This document shows, one piece after another, positions 1 to 8,216 of a stretch of 64,000 nt of DNA (its first letter is position 1; every line of letters begins with the position of its first letter). Below the pieces are notes generated by a model. It was not told the origin of the DNA and did not search any database. It saw only the letters and a program-made list of their open reading frames with translations. Position numbers and translations under genes: made by a program. The DNA is from an uncultured Gammaproteobacteria bacterium (GTDB lineage Bacteria > Pseudomonadota > Gammaproteobacteria > Pseudomonadales > Pseudohongiellaceae): assembly GCA_913060975.1 (NCBI GenBank), contig CAJXVC010000002.1:248001-312000 (forward strand), read 5' to 3'.

Positions 1-315
1 GGCTTTGATTGGGATAACATCCAGCCTGTTCTGGCAAAGCTAAAAGAAGAGATTGCGGAATTTGAAGCGGCACACGCTGCAGGCGACATTGCCGCCCGAG
101 AGAACGAATTTGGCGATATACTCTTCGCCGCCGTTAATTTGGCGCGACATTGCCAGATTGAACCAGAAATAGCGCTTCGGGGCACTAATAGCCGCTTTGC
201 AGCGCGCTTTAGATGGATAGAAGCAGCGTTACGCGGGCAACAACGCAGCTTGGCCGATGCCGATCTTACAGAATTGGACGCGCTCTGGGAGCAGGCCAAG
301 GAAGCAGGGTTATGA
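1..315 (+). CDS. mazG: MazG nucleoside triphosphate pyrophosphohydrolase, C-terminal part
   Basis: The window opens inside this gene; 104 codons in frame 1 reach a TGA at 313-315. The visible part holds GFDW near the start, then an EEIAEFE helix and ENEFGDILFAAVNLARH, which is the MazG helix carrying Glu and Asp residues that bind magnesium. It ends with the family tail NSRFAARFRWIE. MazG hydrolyses NTPs and dNTPs to monophosphate and pyrophosphate and is thought to clean nucleotide pools and to influence ppGpp. Only the second MazG domain is present, so the N-terminal start cannot be described. adk follows 37 bases later on the same strand. Recognition is strong because motif order and spacing match the family. 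Confidence 0.9.
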   Translation, partial: GFDWDNIQPVLAKLKEEIAEFEAAHAAGDIAARENEFGDILFAAVNLARHCQIEPEIALRGTNSRFAARFRWIEAALRGQQRSLADADLTELDALWEQAKEAGL

Positions 316-343
316 AATCAAGAATTCACAGACGATGGAGTAA

Positions 344-1000
<657 letters not shown>

Positions 1001-1015
1001 ATAACTGACCTCTTA

Positions 1016-1049
1016 AGAAAAAAGCCCGAATCATTTCGGGCTTTTTTTT
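1016..1049 (+). terminator. Rho-independent terminator after adk
   Basis: A perfect stem AAGCCCGAA / TTCGGGCTT with a four-base loop is followed by a run of eight T and preceded by A residues, the usual form of an intrinsic terminator. It separates adk from the lysine-rich gene downstream. Confidence 0.92.
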
Positions 1050-1417
1050 GTCTGAAATACGTTGAGCCAGAGTGAATTGCATCAGTTAATTGAACAAAAA
1101 TGCAGCAATAAGGCGCCGGTGGGGAGAAAAGAAACACATTTGGCAAACTAATTGCTGCGCTTATGGATCTATTATTCAGTTAAGCAGATCAAGAGCAGGG
1201 TTCTTTTTCTTAAAGTTTTTTACGTAGCTAGCGAAATATGTGATTGATACCATCTTGAAGTGGGTATCATGTATGTATTATTGAAAGGGATTTTTACAAA
1301 CCAGTACTGTATTCCATAAACTGTGCGCCAGATAATTTTTGTGATATGTTGCCGGCAAGCAGTGGATACACAGTTGGTCTTAAGCGGGCACGAACATTAC
1401 CTAGGAGAGATACTAGT
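1050..1417 (+). promoter_or_regulatory. Upstream region of the lysine-rich repeat gene
   Basis: No gene is supported in these 368 bases. The stretch is AT-rich and should hold the promoter of the downstream gene. A weak sigma-70-like pair is TTGAAA (1281-1286) and TACTGT (1305-1310), 18 bases apart. A six-base inverted repeat GATACC / GGTATC lies around 1247-1269 and could be an operator. The start region has GGAGAG seven to eight bases before the ATG at 1418. The promoter assignment is tentative. Confidence 0.4.
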
Positions 1418-3169
1418 ATGGCTAAAGTTAAGGCAAAGAAAAAAACATCTGCAAAGAAGAAGTCGACGGTTAAGAAAGTAACTAGTCCGGCTTTGACTAA
1501 AGCAAAAGCAACAGTTGCTAAATTGGAGAAAGAATCCAAGGCAGCACAAAAGAAAGTAGCCGCAGCGAAGAAGAAAGCTGTAGCAGCGAAGAAGAAAGCA
1601 GCCAAGACCAAAACTGCTGCTACCAAGAAAGCGGCAAGTTCTGCGCAAAATGCAGCCAAGAAAGCGGCCGCTAAAGCAGCAGCAACAAATGCCAAGATAA
1701 GAACAGCCAAGGCCAAGGCCAAAGCGGCTGAAGCTGTAGCCAAGGCAAAAGCCAAGAAAGCTGCTGATGCCAAGAAGTATGAAGACGATCTGGATAAGGC
1801 AGTAAAAGCATTTACCGCTAATTGGAAGAAGAAGCGCGCCAAGGCTGATGCAGCAAAAGCAGCAAAGCAGGCTCGTAAAGATGCACTGAAAGCCAGGATT
1901 GCTGCCAAAAAAGCGGCCAAGAAGGAAAAAGCCGCTGCCAAGAAAGCAGCAGCCAAGGCCAAGGCAGCAGCACGTAAAGCTGCCAAGAAGAAGCCTGCCA
2001 AGAAAAAGGCAGTAAAGAAGAAAGCACCGGCTAAGAAGAAAACAGCCAAAAAGAAGGCGGCCAAGAAGAAAGTTGCCAAGAAACCAGTAAAACGTCGTGC
2101 AGCGGCCAAAAAGGCTTCTCCGAAGAAGGTTGTAAAGCGCAAAGCTGCCAAAAAGAAGGTAGCCAAGAAGAAAGTCGCCAAAAAGAAGGTAGCCAAGAAG
2201 AAGGTAGCCAAGAAAAAAGTCGCCAAAAAGAAGGTAGCGAAGAAGAAAGTCGCTAAAAAGAAGGTAGCCAAGAAAAAAGTCGCTAAGAAGAAAGTAGCTA
2301 AGAAAAAGGTTGCCAAGAAGAAGTCTCCTGCCAAGAAGAAGGTTGCGAAGAAAAAGGCGGCTAAGAAGAAAGTCGCCAAGAAAAAGGCTGTGAAGAAGAA
2401 AGCTGCTAAAAAGAAAGTGAAGGTTAAAGCGGCAGCCAAGAAGGCATCACCGAAGAAAGTCGCCAAGCGCAAAGCTGCCAAGAAAAAGGTAGCGAAGAAG
2501 AAAGTCGCTAAGAAGAAAGTCGCTAAGAAGAAGGTGGCTAAGAAAAAGGTTGCTAAGAAGAAAGTAGCCAAGAAAAAAGTGGCCAAAAAGAAGGTAGCGA
2601 AGAAGAAAGTAGCCAAAAAGAAGGCTGTGAAGAAGAAGGTCGCTAAGAAAAAGGTCGCCAAGAAGAAGTCTCCAGCCAAGAAAAAGGCTGCGAAGAAGAA
2701 GGTTGCCAAGAAAAAAGTAGCCAAAAAGAAGGTGGCGAAGAAAAAGGTCGCTAAGAAGAAAGTAGCGAAGAAGAAAGCTGCCAAGAAGAAAACTGCGGCG
2801 GCAGCGAAGAAAGCTTCACCACGCAAAGTTGCCAAGAAAAAGGCAGCTAAAAAGAAAGTGGCCAAGAAGAAAGTAGCCAAGAAAAAGGCGGTGAAGAAGA
2901 AAGTCGCCAAGAAAAAGGTTGCCAAAAAGAAGGTAGCGAAGAAAAAAGTCGCTAAGAAGAAGGTAGCCAAGAAAAAAGTAGCTAAAAAGAAAGTAGCTAA
3001 GAAAAAAGTGGCCAAAAAGAAGGTAGCGAAGAAGAAAGTTGCTAAAAAGAAGGTCGCTAAAAAGAAAGTAGCTAAGAAGAAAACTGCCAAGAAGAAAGCG
3101 GTCAAGCGTAAAGCTCCCGCCAAATCTGCGGCAGCAAAGAAGAAAGCTCCAGCTCGTAAGAAGCGCTAG
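1418..3169 (+). CDS. Histone H1-like lysine/alanine repeat protein
   Basis: A 583-residue protein made almost only of Lys, Ala and Val. The first ~180 residues are a mixed Ala/Lys-rich helix-forming region with some acidic residues (around [16 protein letters not shown]). From about residue 190 it is a very long run of KKVAK-type pentapeptides. Three longer modules start with [11 protein letters not shown] or its ASPRK variant, carrying SPKK-type motifs known from eukaryotic histone H1 and from bacterial AlgP/Hc1-like proteins. This suggests non-specific DNA or RNA binding and nucleoid compaction; function is inferred from composition only. An in-frame ATG at 1346 exists, but the ATG at 1418 has a good GGAGAG ribosome site and gives a typical start (MAKVKAKKK). 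No signal peptide or fold is visible. A strong terminator follows. Repeat number is probably unstable. Confidence 0.85.
   Translation: MAKVKAKKKTSAKKKSTVKKVTSPALTKAKATVAKLEKESKAAQKKVAAAKKKAVAAKKKAAKTKTAATKKAASSAQNAAKKAAAKAAATNAKIRTAKAKAKAAEAVAKAKAKKAADAKKYEDDLDKAVKAFTANWKKKRAKADAAKAAKQARKDALKARIAAKKAAKKEKAAAKKAAAKAKAAARKAAKKKPAKKKAVKKKAPAKKKTAKKKAAKKKVAKKPVKRRAAAKKASPKKVVKRKAAKKKVAKKKVAKKKVAKKKVAKKKVAKKKVAKKKVAKKKVAKKKVAKKKVAKKKVAKKKSPAKKKVAKKKAAKKKVAKKKAVKKKAAKKKVKVKAAAKKASPKKVAKRKAAKKKVAKKKVAKKKVAKKKVAKKKVAKKKVAKKKVAKKKVAKKKVAKKKAVKKKVAKKKVAKKKSPAKKKAAKKKVAKKKVAKKKVAKKKVAKKKVAKKKAAKKKTAAAAKKASPRKVAKKKAAKKKVAKKKVAKKKAVKKKVAKKKVAKKKVAKKKVAKKKVAKKKVAKKKVAKKKVAKKKVAKKKVAKKKVAKKKVAKKKTAKKKAVKRKAPAKSAAAKKKAPARKKR
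2095..3105 (+). repeat. Tandem 15-bp coding repeats in three longer modules
   Basis: DNA encoding KKVAK units repeats every 15 bases dozens of times, with silent AAA/AAG and GCC/GCT/GCG variation. Three larger modules begin near 2101, 2432 and 2798 with a segment coding for AAxKKASP(K/R)KV and KxKAAKKK, so the array also has a longer period of about 330-370 bases. This looks like repeated duplication followed by synonymous drift. Such an array is prone to slippage and to assembly errors. Confidence 0.9.
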
Positions 3170-3199
3170 TCGAAACGAGCAGGGACTTTAGCCAAACAT

Positions 3200-3276
3200 C
3201 CGGCGCCAGGCACGCCCGCTGCGGCGTCGGATAACCCCTTAAATCCCCCTTGAGTTGAATCAAGGGGGATTTTTGC
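3200..3276 (+). terminator. Hairpin plus strong intrinsic terminator
   Basis: The stem AAATCCCCCTTGA (3241-3253) pairs perfectly with TCAAGGGGGATTT (3260-3272) and runs into a T tract, a strong terminator for the lysine-rich gene. A GC-rich hairpin CCGGCGCC / GGCGTCGG (3200-3207 and 3223-3230) lies just before it and may stabilise the mRNA 3' end. Confidence 0.9.
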
Positions 3277-3309
3277 TTTTAATGACCCCATCGCATTTAG
3301 TCCATATAC

Positions 3310-3987
3310 ATGTCTACGATTCTTGCCATTGATACCTCTTCACCTGTTTGCTCGGTCGCTTTGGCCGTCGCGGGTAAGGTCGTGACGCGGCAAACGCCCG
3401 CTGAGAGGCAGGCGGCGCAAAAATTATTACCTCTTGTTGAGGCATTGCTCAGCGATCAGCTACTGACACTTGCGAGTGTCGATGCTATTGCCGTGGTCAC
3501 GGGGCCGGGCTCTTTTACCGGCATGCGCATTGGTGTCGGTGTGGCCCAGGGCTTGAGTTTTGCTGCTGACTGCCCGGTTATAGGGATTTCAGCGCTGGCG
3601 CTAACCGCAGTGTCTGGTCAGCGAGCGCTGCCATCATCAAATCAGCATTGGTTAGTAGCAGAGCCAGCTCGCGACGGCGAGGTTTACTTTGCCGCCTACC
3701 ATGTGGCCGCCGCCGGGCAGGCTGATCTACTCGGCAAAGAACAAGTAGCAATACCTGAAAACTTGCAAATCCAAACCAGCGATTCCCTCTGGAACAGTGC
3801 GGGTGCCGCCTGGGATGAAGACTTGGCAAGTCGGTTGGGGATAACAGTAGCGTCACACTACGAGGCGCTCTCTGCCGACCTGATCGCATTGTGTGATATC
3901 GCGCGTCATCGGCTCGAATCAGGGCAGTATCAAACTGATGGTGGCGTGTTGCCCAACTACATCAAAGATCAACTGGATTACTCCTGA
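3310..3987 (+). CDS. tsaB: tRNA threonylcarbamoyladenosine biosynthesis protein TsaB
   Basis: TsaB (YeaZ) is the partner of TsaD and TsaE in forming N6-threonylcarbamoyladenosine at position 37 of tRNAs that read ANN codons. The protein has the ASKHA-type nucleotide fold: ILAIDTSSPVCSVAL at residues 4-18 and the family motif GPGSFTGMRIGVG around residues 67-79. Its 225 residues are typical. The ATG at 3310 starts immediately before the first beta strand. TsaB lacks the metal-binding histidines of TsaD, as expected. uppP begins 5 bases after the stop, so these genes are probably cotranscribed. The neighbourhood adk-tsaB-rsmJ also occurs in Pseudomonas. Confidence 0.95.
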   Translation: MSTILAIDTSSPVCSVALAVAGKVVTRQTPAERQAAQKLLPLVEALLSDQLLTLASVDAIAVVTGPGSFTGMRIGVGVAQGLSFAADCPVIGISALALTAVSGQRALPSSNQHWLVAEPARDGEVYFAAYHVAAAGQADLLGKEQVAIPENLQIQTSDSLWNSAGAAWDEDLASRLGITVASHYEALSADLIALCDIARHRLESGQYQTDGGVLPNYIKDQLDYS

Positions 3988-3992
3988 CCACG

Positions 3993-4814
3993 ATGGAACT
4001 AACTGAGCTCGGTTTCGTTCATCTCACTATTCTGGCGTTGATCCAGGGGCTAACCGAGTTCTTGCCCATATCCTCTTCGGCACACTTGATTTTGCCGTCA
4101 CAATTACTGGGCTGGCCCGATCAAGGGCTGGTTTTTGATGTGGCGGTACATCTCGGCACACTGTTGGCAGTGGTGTGCTATTTTTACCGCGACCTGATAG
4201 CCATGCTAGTGGCCTGGCTGGGCAGTTTCGTTGGCCGTGGCGACCGCACTCAAGCGCGACTGGCGTGGATGCTAATTATTGCCACTTTGCCGGCTGGTCT
4301 GGCTGGGCTACTGTTAAATGATTTGGTTGCAGAATATGGGCGTTCGAGTCTCGTTATCGCCGCTGCCTCAATCGTCTTTGCGCTGGGGCTCTATTGGGCT
4401 GACAAGCAGCGGCGCGGCACACTGGCGCTGGATTCACTAGGTTGGCGTGAAGCGATCTGGATTGGACTGGCGCAAATGCTGGCATTAATCCCTGGGACTT
4501 CACGTTCGGGAGTTACTATGATGGCCGGTCTGCTCTGTCAGTTGTCACGCGAAGACGCAGCACGTTTTTCCTTTCTTCTGGCTATTCCAATCATTCTGGC
4601 ATCAGGTGGCTTACAGGGGCTGGAGCTTGCCACTGCACAGGCTGAACCTATAGCCTGGGCACAGTTACTCTATGGCGTGGTCATCTCCGCACTCGTGGCT
4701 TTCGCCTGTATCCATTATTTCCTGCAGTTAATACCGCGTCTTGGCTTTCTACCCTTTGTCATCTACCGCATCGTGTTGGGTGTGGTATTGCTGGCAGTCT
4801 ACTGGTTGTCATGA
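3993..4814 (+). CDS. uppP: Undecaprenyl-diphosphate phosphatase (BacA/UppP)
   Basis: An integral membrane enzyme that dephosphorylates undecaprenyl diphosphate to undecaprenyl phosphate, the lipid carrier for peptidoglycan and O-antigen; overexpression gives bacitracin resistance in relatives. The two family motifs are present: EFLPISSSAHL at residues 22-32 and PGTSRSG at 167-173, which carry the catalytic Glu, Ser and Arg. About eight hydrophobic segments span the 273 residues, a normal length. The stop overlaps the start of rsmJ in ATGA, showing translational coupling. UppS and a DUF368 protein, acting in the same lipid cycle, are encoded further on in this window. Confidence 0.96.
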   Translation: MELTELGFVHLTILALIQGLTEFLPISSSAHLILPSQLLGWPDQGLVFDVAVHLGTLLAVVCYFYRDLIAMLVAWLGSFVGRGDRTQARLAWMLIIATLPAGLAGLLLNDLVAEYGRSSLVIAAASIVFALGLYWADKQRRGTLALDSLGWREAIWIGLAQMLALIPGTSRSGVTMMAGLLCQLSREDAARFSFLLAIPIILASGGLQGLELATAQAEPIAWAQLLYGVVISALVAFACIHYFLQLIPRLGFLPFVIYRIVLGVVLLAVYWLS

Positions 4815-5611
4815 CTGACGCACCGCTAGCGGTGGTCTCTGACGACGGGCAATTTGCCGATGCCAGTCGTGAGTTGGCTGCCAGTCTCGCTCTGCCATTG
4901 CTTGACGAAGCTGCGCTTGCGCACTTACAGCCACAGTTCCGCTTGTGCTTTACCAATAGCGGTCTTGCCTTGCAACAAACGCCGTTTCTAGATGCAGGAT
5001 TGTTGATTGACTTCAGCAATGCCGATTTGTTGCGCCGGGCGCAAGAGAGCTACAAGAAACAAGGGCTAGGCAAAGCAGTGGGTATCAAACCGGGTTATCG
5101 GCCCACTATCCTCGATGCGACTGCCGGCCTGGGTAAGGATTCCTTTCTGCTTGCCAGTCAGGGCTGTCAGGTGACGTTGCTGGAAAGGTCGCCAGTCATT
5201 CATGCCTTGCTGACTGATGCGTTTGCGCGGGCCGCAGGGCTCGAGCAACTGGCAGCGGTAATGGCGAGATTGCAGTTGCTGGCAGGGGATTTTCGCTATT
5301 CCCAGACTAAAGACTCATCTTATGACGTTGTGTATCTGGATCCGATGTTCCCGGTCACTGGCAAAACTGCACGGGTGAAAAAATCGATGCAATTACTACA
5401 AGGGTTTTTACAACAAGCGGAGGAGAGTCTTACTGAAGCGCAGCGTCAGGATGAAGAAAGGCAGCTACTGCAAACGGCCCGATCGATGGCGAGGAAACGA
5501 ATTGTGGTGAAGCGCGCCAAACTTTCCCATGATCTGGCTGGCGCGGCGCCGGACATCAGTTTCCGCGGCAAAAGCAATCGCTTCGATGTGTATTTGCAAG
5601 CAGCGAAATGA
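4811..5611 (+). CDS. rsmJ: 16S rRNA m2G1516 methyltransferase RsmJ
   Basis: RsmJ uses S-adenosylmethionine to methylate N2 of G1516 in 16S rRNA. The SAM site is DATAGLGKDS at residues 102-111, followed by the acidic end of strand 2 (LLERSP), and the catalytic-loop motif YLDPMFP at 175-181, which is characteristic of this family. Length (266 residues) is close to the E. coli enzyme (about 250). Its ATG overlaps the uppP stop by 4 bases. It ends 37 bases from the convergent dapE stop and no clear terminator is seen in that gap. Confidence 0.93.
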   Translation: MTDAPLAVVSDDGQFADASRELAASLALPLLDEAALAHLQPQFRLCFTNSGLALQQTPFLDAGLLIDFSNADLLRRAQESYKKQGLGKAVGIKPGYRPTILDATAGLGKDSFLLASQGCQVTLLERSPVIHALLTDAFARAAGLEQLAAVMARLQLLAGDFRYSQTKDSSYDVVYLDPMFPVTGKTARVKKSMQLLQGFLQQAEESLTEAQRQDEERQLLQTARSMARKRIVVKRAKLSHDLAGAAPDISFRGKSNRFDVYLQAAK

Positions 5612-5648
5612 AATAAAGCGCTTGGCGGCAACGAAATGCAGCAAATAC

Positions 5649-6770
5649 CTACAGCAACTTCTCCAGAACAGTCTCATAAATGTTTGACAGTGGCTCGAGA
5701 TCAGCCACGCGGACGCATTCATTGACCTTGTGAATGCTTGCATTGACCGGGCCCAGTTCGACCAGCTGCGCACCGGTAGGGGCGATGAAGCGTCCATCCG
5801 AGGTGCCACCGGCTGTGGAGGATTCCGTTGCATAGCCCGTCACTGCAGAAATGCTTGCGTTGACTGCGTCGATAAGCTCGCCAGAGCGTGTCAGGAAGGG
5901 TTCGCCGGACAAGTGCCAGTCGAGTTCGTAATCCACATCCAGCGCTGCAAACGCCTCTGATACGCGCTGCTTGATGGTCTCTGCGGTAATCTCGGTGGAA
6001 AAACGCAAATTGAATTCGATCTCGATGCGACCGGGAATTACATTGTTGGCACCTTCGCCGGCACGTACGTTGGAAATTTGCAGGCTGGTAGGCGGGAAGA
6101 CATCATTGCCCTGATCCCACTGCAAGCCCAACAGGGCTTTCAAGGCCGGCACGCTGCGATGAATCGCATTGTCTGCCAGGTGCGGATAGGCGACATGACC
6201 ACGAGTGCCGCGAATCGCAAGATTGCCGCTCAACGAACCGCGACGGCCGACTTTAATCACATCACCCAGTCGCTGCGTGCTGCTGGGTTCGCCGACGATG
6301 CAGTAATCGATCTGCACATTGCGCTGCAGTAAAGCGTCCATGACCTTGCGTGTGCCATTGATGGCAATGCCTTCTTCGTCACTGGTGATGAGAAAGGCAA
6401 TCCTGCCATTGCTACGCGGCTTGGCCAGGAAACGTTCACAGGCAGTCACCATGGCGGCAATACTGGATTTCATGTCAGCCGCGCCGCGACCATACAGATA
6501 GCCATCGCGCTCAGTAGGGGTGAAGGGGTCGGAATCCCAGTCAGACAATGGGCCGGCAGGCACAACATCAGTATGCCCGGCAAAAACAAACAAGGGGCCT
6601 GAGTCGCCCCATTCAGCCCACAAATTACTGACCTCGCCGAACGGCATCGACTCGATACGAAACCCCAGAGCTTTCAAGCGCTCGGCCAAAATGACCTGAC
6701 AATTCTCATCAGCGGGCGTGACCGAAGGCTGCGCGATTAATTGTCGGGCTAACTCGAGAGTGGCTGACAT
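5649..6770 (-). CDS. dapE: Succinyl-diaminopimelate desuccinylase
   Basis: Removes succinate from N-succinyl-LL-diaminopimelate in the succinylase branch of lysine and peptidoglycan precursor synthesis. It is an M20-family dinuclear zinc enzyme: FAGHTDVV supplies His66 and Asp68, GRGAADMK supplies the bridging Asp99, and TSDEEG near 129-134 supplies the catalytic Glu pair. The 373-residue length is typical. It lies 8 bases after dapD on the same strand, so the two enzymes of one pathway are adjacent and probably cotranscribed. The order dapD-dapE matches Pseudomonas. Confidence 0.97.
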   Translation of the reverse strand: MSATLELARQLIAQPSVTPADENCQVILAERLKALGFRIESMPFGEVSNLWAEWGDSGPLFVFAGHTDVVPAGPLSDWDSDPFTPTERDGYLYGRGAADMKSSIAAMVTACERFLAKPRSNGRIAFLITSDEEGIAINGTRKVMDALLQRNVQIDYCIVGEPSSTQRLGDVIKVGRRGSLSGNLAIRGTRGHVAYPHLADNAIHRSVPALKALLGLQWDQGNDVFPPTSLQISNVRAGEGANNVIPGRIEIEFNLRFSTEITAETIKQRVSEAFAALDVDYELDWHLSGEPFLTRSGELIDAVNASISAVTGYATESSTAGGTSDGRFIAPTGAQLVELGPVNASIHKVNECVRVADLEPLSNIYETVLEKLL

Positions 6771-6778
6771 GACAATTC

Positions 6779-7816
6779 CTAGTTGTGGCTATGCAGTTCT
6801 TCGTTAAGGCTCATCTGGCTCTTTAGTGGCACACATTCAACAGCACCATTGAGTGAGTTGCGGCGGTAGAGGTGATTCTCCAGTGTCATTAATTCTTTGG
6901 CTTTCACGGTTTTCACTGTATTGCGCTCGCCATCGAGTAGATTCACTTTGGTGCCGGCGGTGACATACAAGCCTGCTTCTACGATACAACCATTGGCCAG
7001 CGGAAAACCGATACCGGCATTGGCGCCGATCAGGCAATTCTCGCCGACTGAGATAATTTCTTTCCCGCCGCCAGACAAAGTACCCATGGTGCTACAACCG
7101 CCACCAAGGTCACTGTTGTTACCCACAATGACGCCCGCTGATATGCGACCTTCGATCATCGCCGTGCCGAGTGTGCCGGCATTAAAGTTAACGAAGCCTT
7201 CATGCATGACGGTAGTACCTTCACCGACATAGGCGCCGAGGCGAACACGGGCCGTATCGGCAATACGCACACCGCGGGGTACAACGTAATTGGTCATCTT
7301 GGGGAATTTGTCGACACACTGTACGTCCAGTGTCTCGCCGTTCAGGCGTGCCTCCAACTGTCGAGCGGGTAATTCATCGAGATCGATCGGGCCAACATTG
7401 GTCCAGGCCAGATTCTTGAGAATGCCGAACATGCCATCCAGAGCCAATGTCTGCGGTTGCGTCAGGCGATGGGAGAGCAGATGCAGCTTAAGGAACACTT
7501 CAGACACTGACGAAGGCGCAGCATCAGTGCCTAACAGACAGACAACGCATTGTTCTGCCCCGGCCAGAGCCGCAAGCGACTCAGCAGCAGATTGATCAAC
7601 TCCCTGTAGCGCAGAACTCAGATCAGCAATTCCTGCATCATCCAGCTCATAAGTGTCGCAACTAGCGTCAGCATGGTTGAAATGCTTGCAGAGAATGGCG
7701 CTGATATCGGCATCTGGCGCAATGACCGGCTGTGGGTAGAAAACCTCAATGATTTCCTGACTGGCGTTCTTGGTGGCGACGCCAAAGCCATAACTAAATA
7801 GTGTTGCTGAACTCAT
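6779..7816 (-). CDS. dapD: Tetrahydrodipicolinate N-succinyltransferase, long form
   Basis: Transfers succinyl from succinyl-CoA to tetrahydrodipicolinate, the committed step of the branch completed by DapE. At 345 residues it matches the longer Pseudomonas-type DapD rather than the 274-residue E. coli form. The C-terminal half shows hexapeptide-repeat turns of a left-handed beta helix (for instance GAYVGEGTTVMHEGFVNF and GENCLIGANAGIGFPL). It is followed closely by dapE and preceded 17 bases upstream by the ArsC-like gene. In Pseudomonas dapC sits between glnD and this area; here it is absent. Confidence 0.95.
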   Translation of the reverse strand: MSSATLFSYGFGVATKNASQEIIEVFYPQPVIAPDADISAILCKHFNHADASCDTYELDDAGIADLSSALQGVDQSAAESLAALAGAEQCVVCLLGTDAAPSSVSEVFLKLHLLSHRLTQPQTLALDGMFGILKNLAWTNVGPIDLDELPARQLEARLNGETLDVQCVDKFPKMTNYVVPRGVRIADTARVRLGAYVGEGTTVMHEGFVNFNAGTLGTAMIEGRISAGVIVGNNSDLGGGCSTMGTLSGGGKEIISVGENCLIGANAGIGFPLANGCIVEAGLYVTAGTKVNLLDGERNTVKTVKAKELMTLENHLYRRNSLNGAVECVPLKSQMSLNEELHSHN

Positions 7817-7833
7817 TTGCTATCCATTCGATG

Positions 7834-8181
7834 TTATTGATTGATCAAGCGCTTCATGCGATCGGTATCATAGCCTAATAGCCATTCATTGTTGATGCAC
7901 ATCAGCGGTCGCTTGATGAGGGCAGGGTGTTGCTGCATAAGCTGTGGTGCATTGCTTGCAGTCAGATTGTCTTTGCTTGACTGAGGCAGGCCGCGCCAGG
8001 TCGTGCCGCGTTTGTTGATGATTTCCTCGACTGAAAATTGCTTGAGAAACTGTTTGGCCAGCTTTTCTGAACAACCTTCTTTTTTGTAATCGTGGAAATC
8101 GAATTCGACGCCCTGGTCGGTCAGCCATTTACGGGTCTTGCGAATAGTGTCGCAATTACCGATGCCATATAGAGTTATCAT
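7834..8181 (-). CDS. ArsC/Spx-family thioredoxin-fold protein (YffB-like)
   Basis: A 115-residue protein starting MITLYGIGNCDTIRKTRKWL, with a single N-terminal cysteine (residue 10) where arsenate reductases carry their catalytic Cys. RGTTWRGLP (residues 59-67) and IKRPL (around 90-94) match the ArsC/Spx/YffB family. YffB-type proteins resemble arsenate reductase but lack established arsenate activity and may act on glutathione-linked thiols. Its place between dapD and glnD is conserved in Pseudomonas-type genomes, with no known functional link to lysine synthesis. The precise biochemical role is unknown. Confidence 0.85.
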   Translation of the reverse strand: MITLYGIGNCDTIRKTRKWLTDQGVEFDFHDYKKEGCSEKLAKQFLKQFSVEEIINKRGTTWRGLPQSSKDNLTASNAPQLMQQHPALIKRPLMCINNEWLLGYDTDRMKRLINQ

Positions 8182-8216
8182 GATTTAGTCCTGCTTTATT
8201 GAACACGGATCGAAGA

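Noticed and set aside
1294..3123. Long minus-strand ORF with Phe-Leu-Ala-Thr repeats opposite the lysine-rich gene
   Set aside because: It is the antisense of the lysine repeat: AAG/GCC-rich codons read backwards give CTT/GGC-type hydrophobic codons and hardly any stops. The plus strand has a proper ribosome site, start and terminator.
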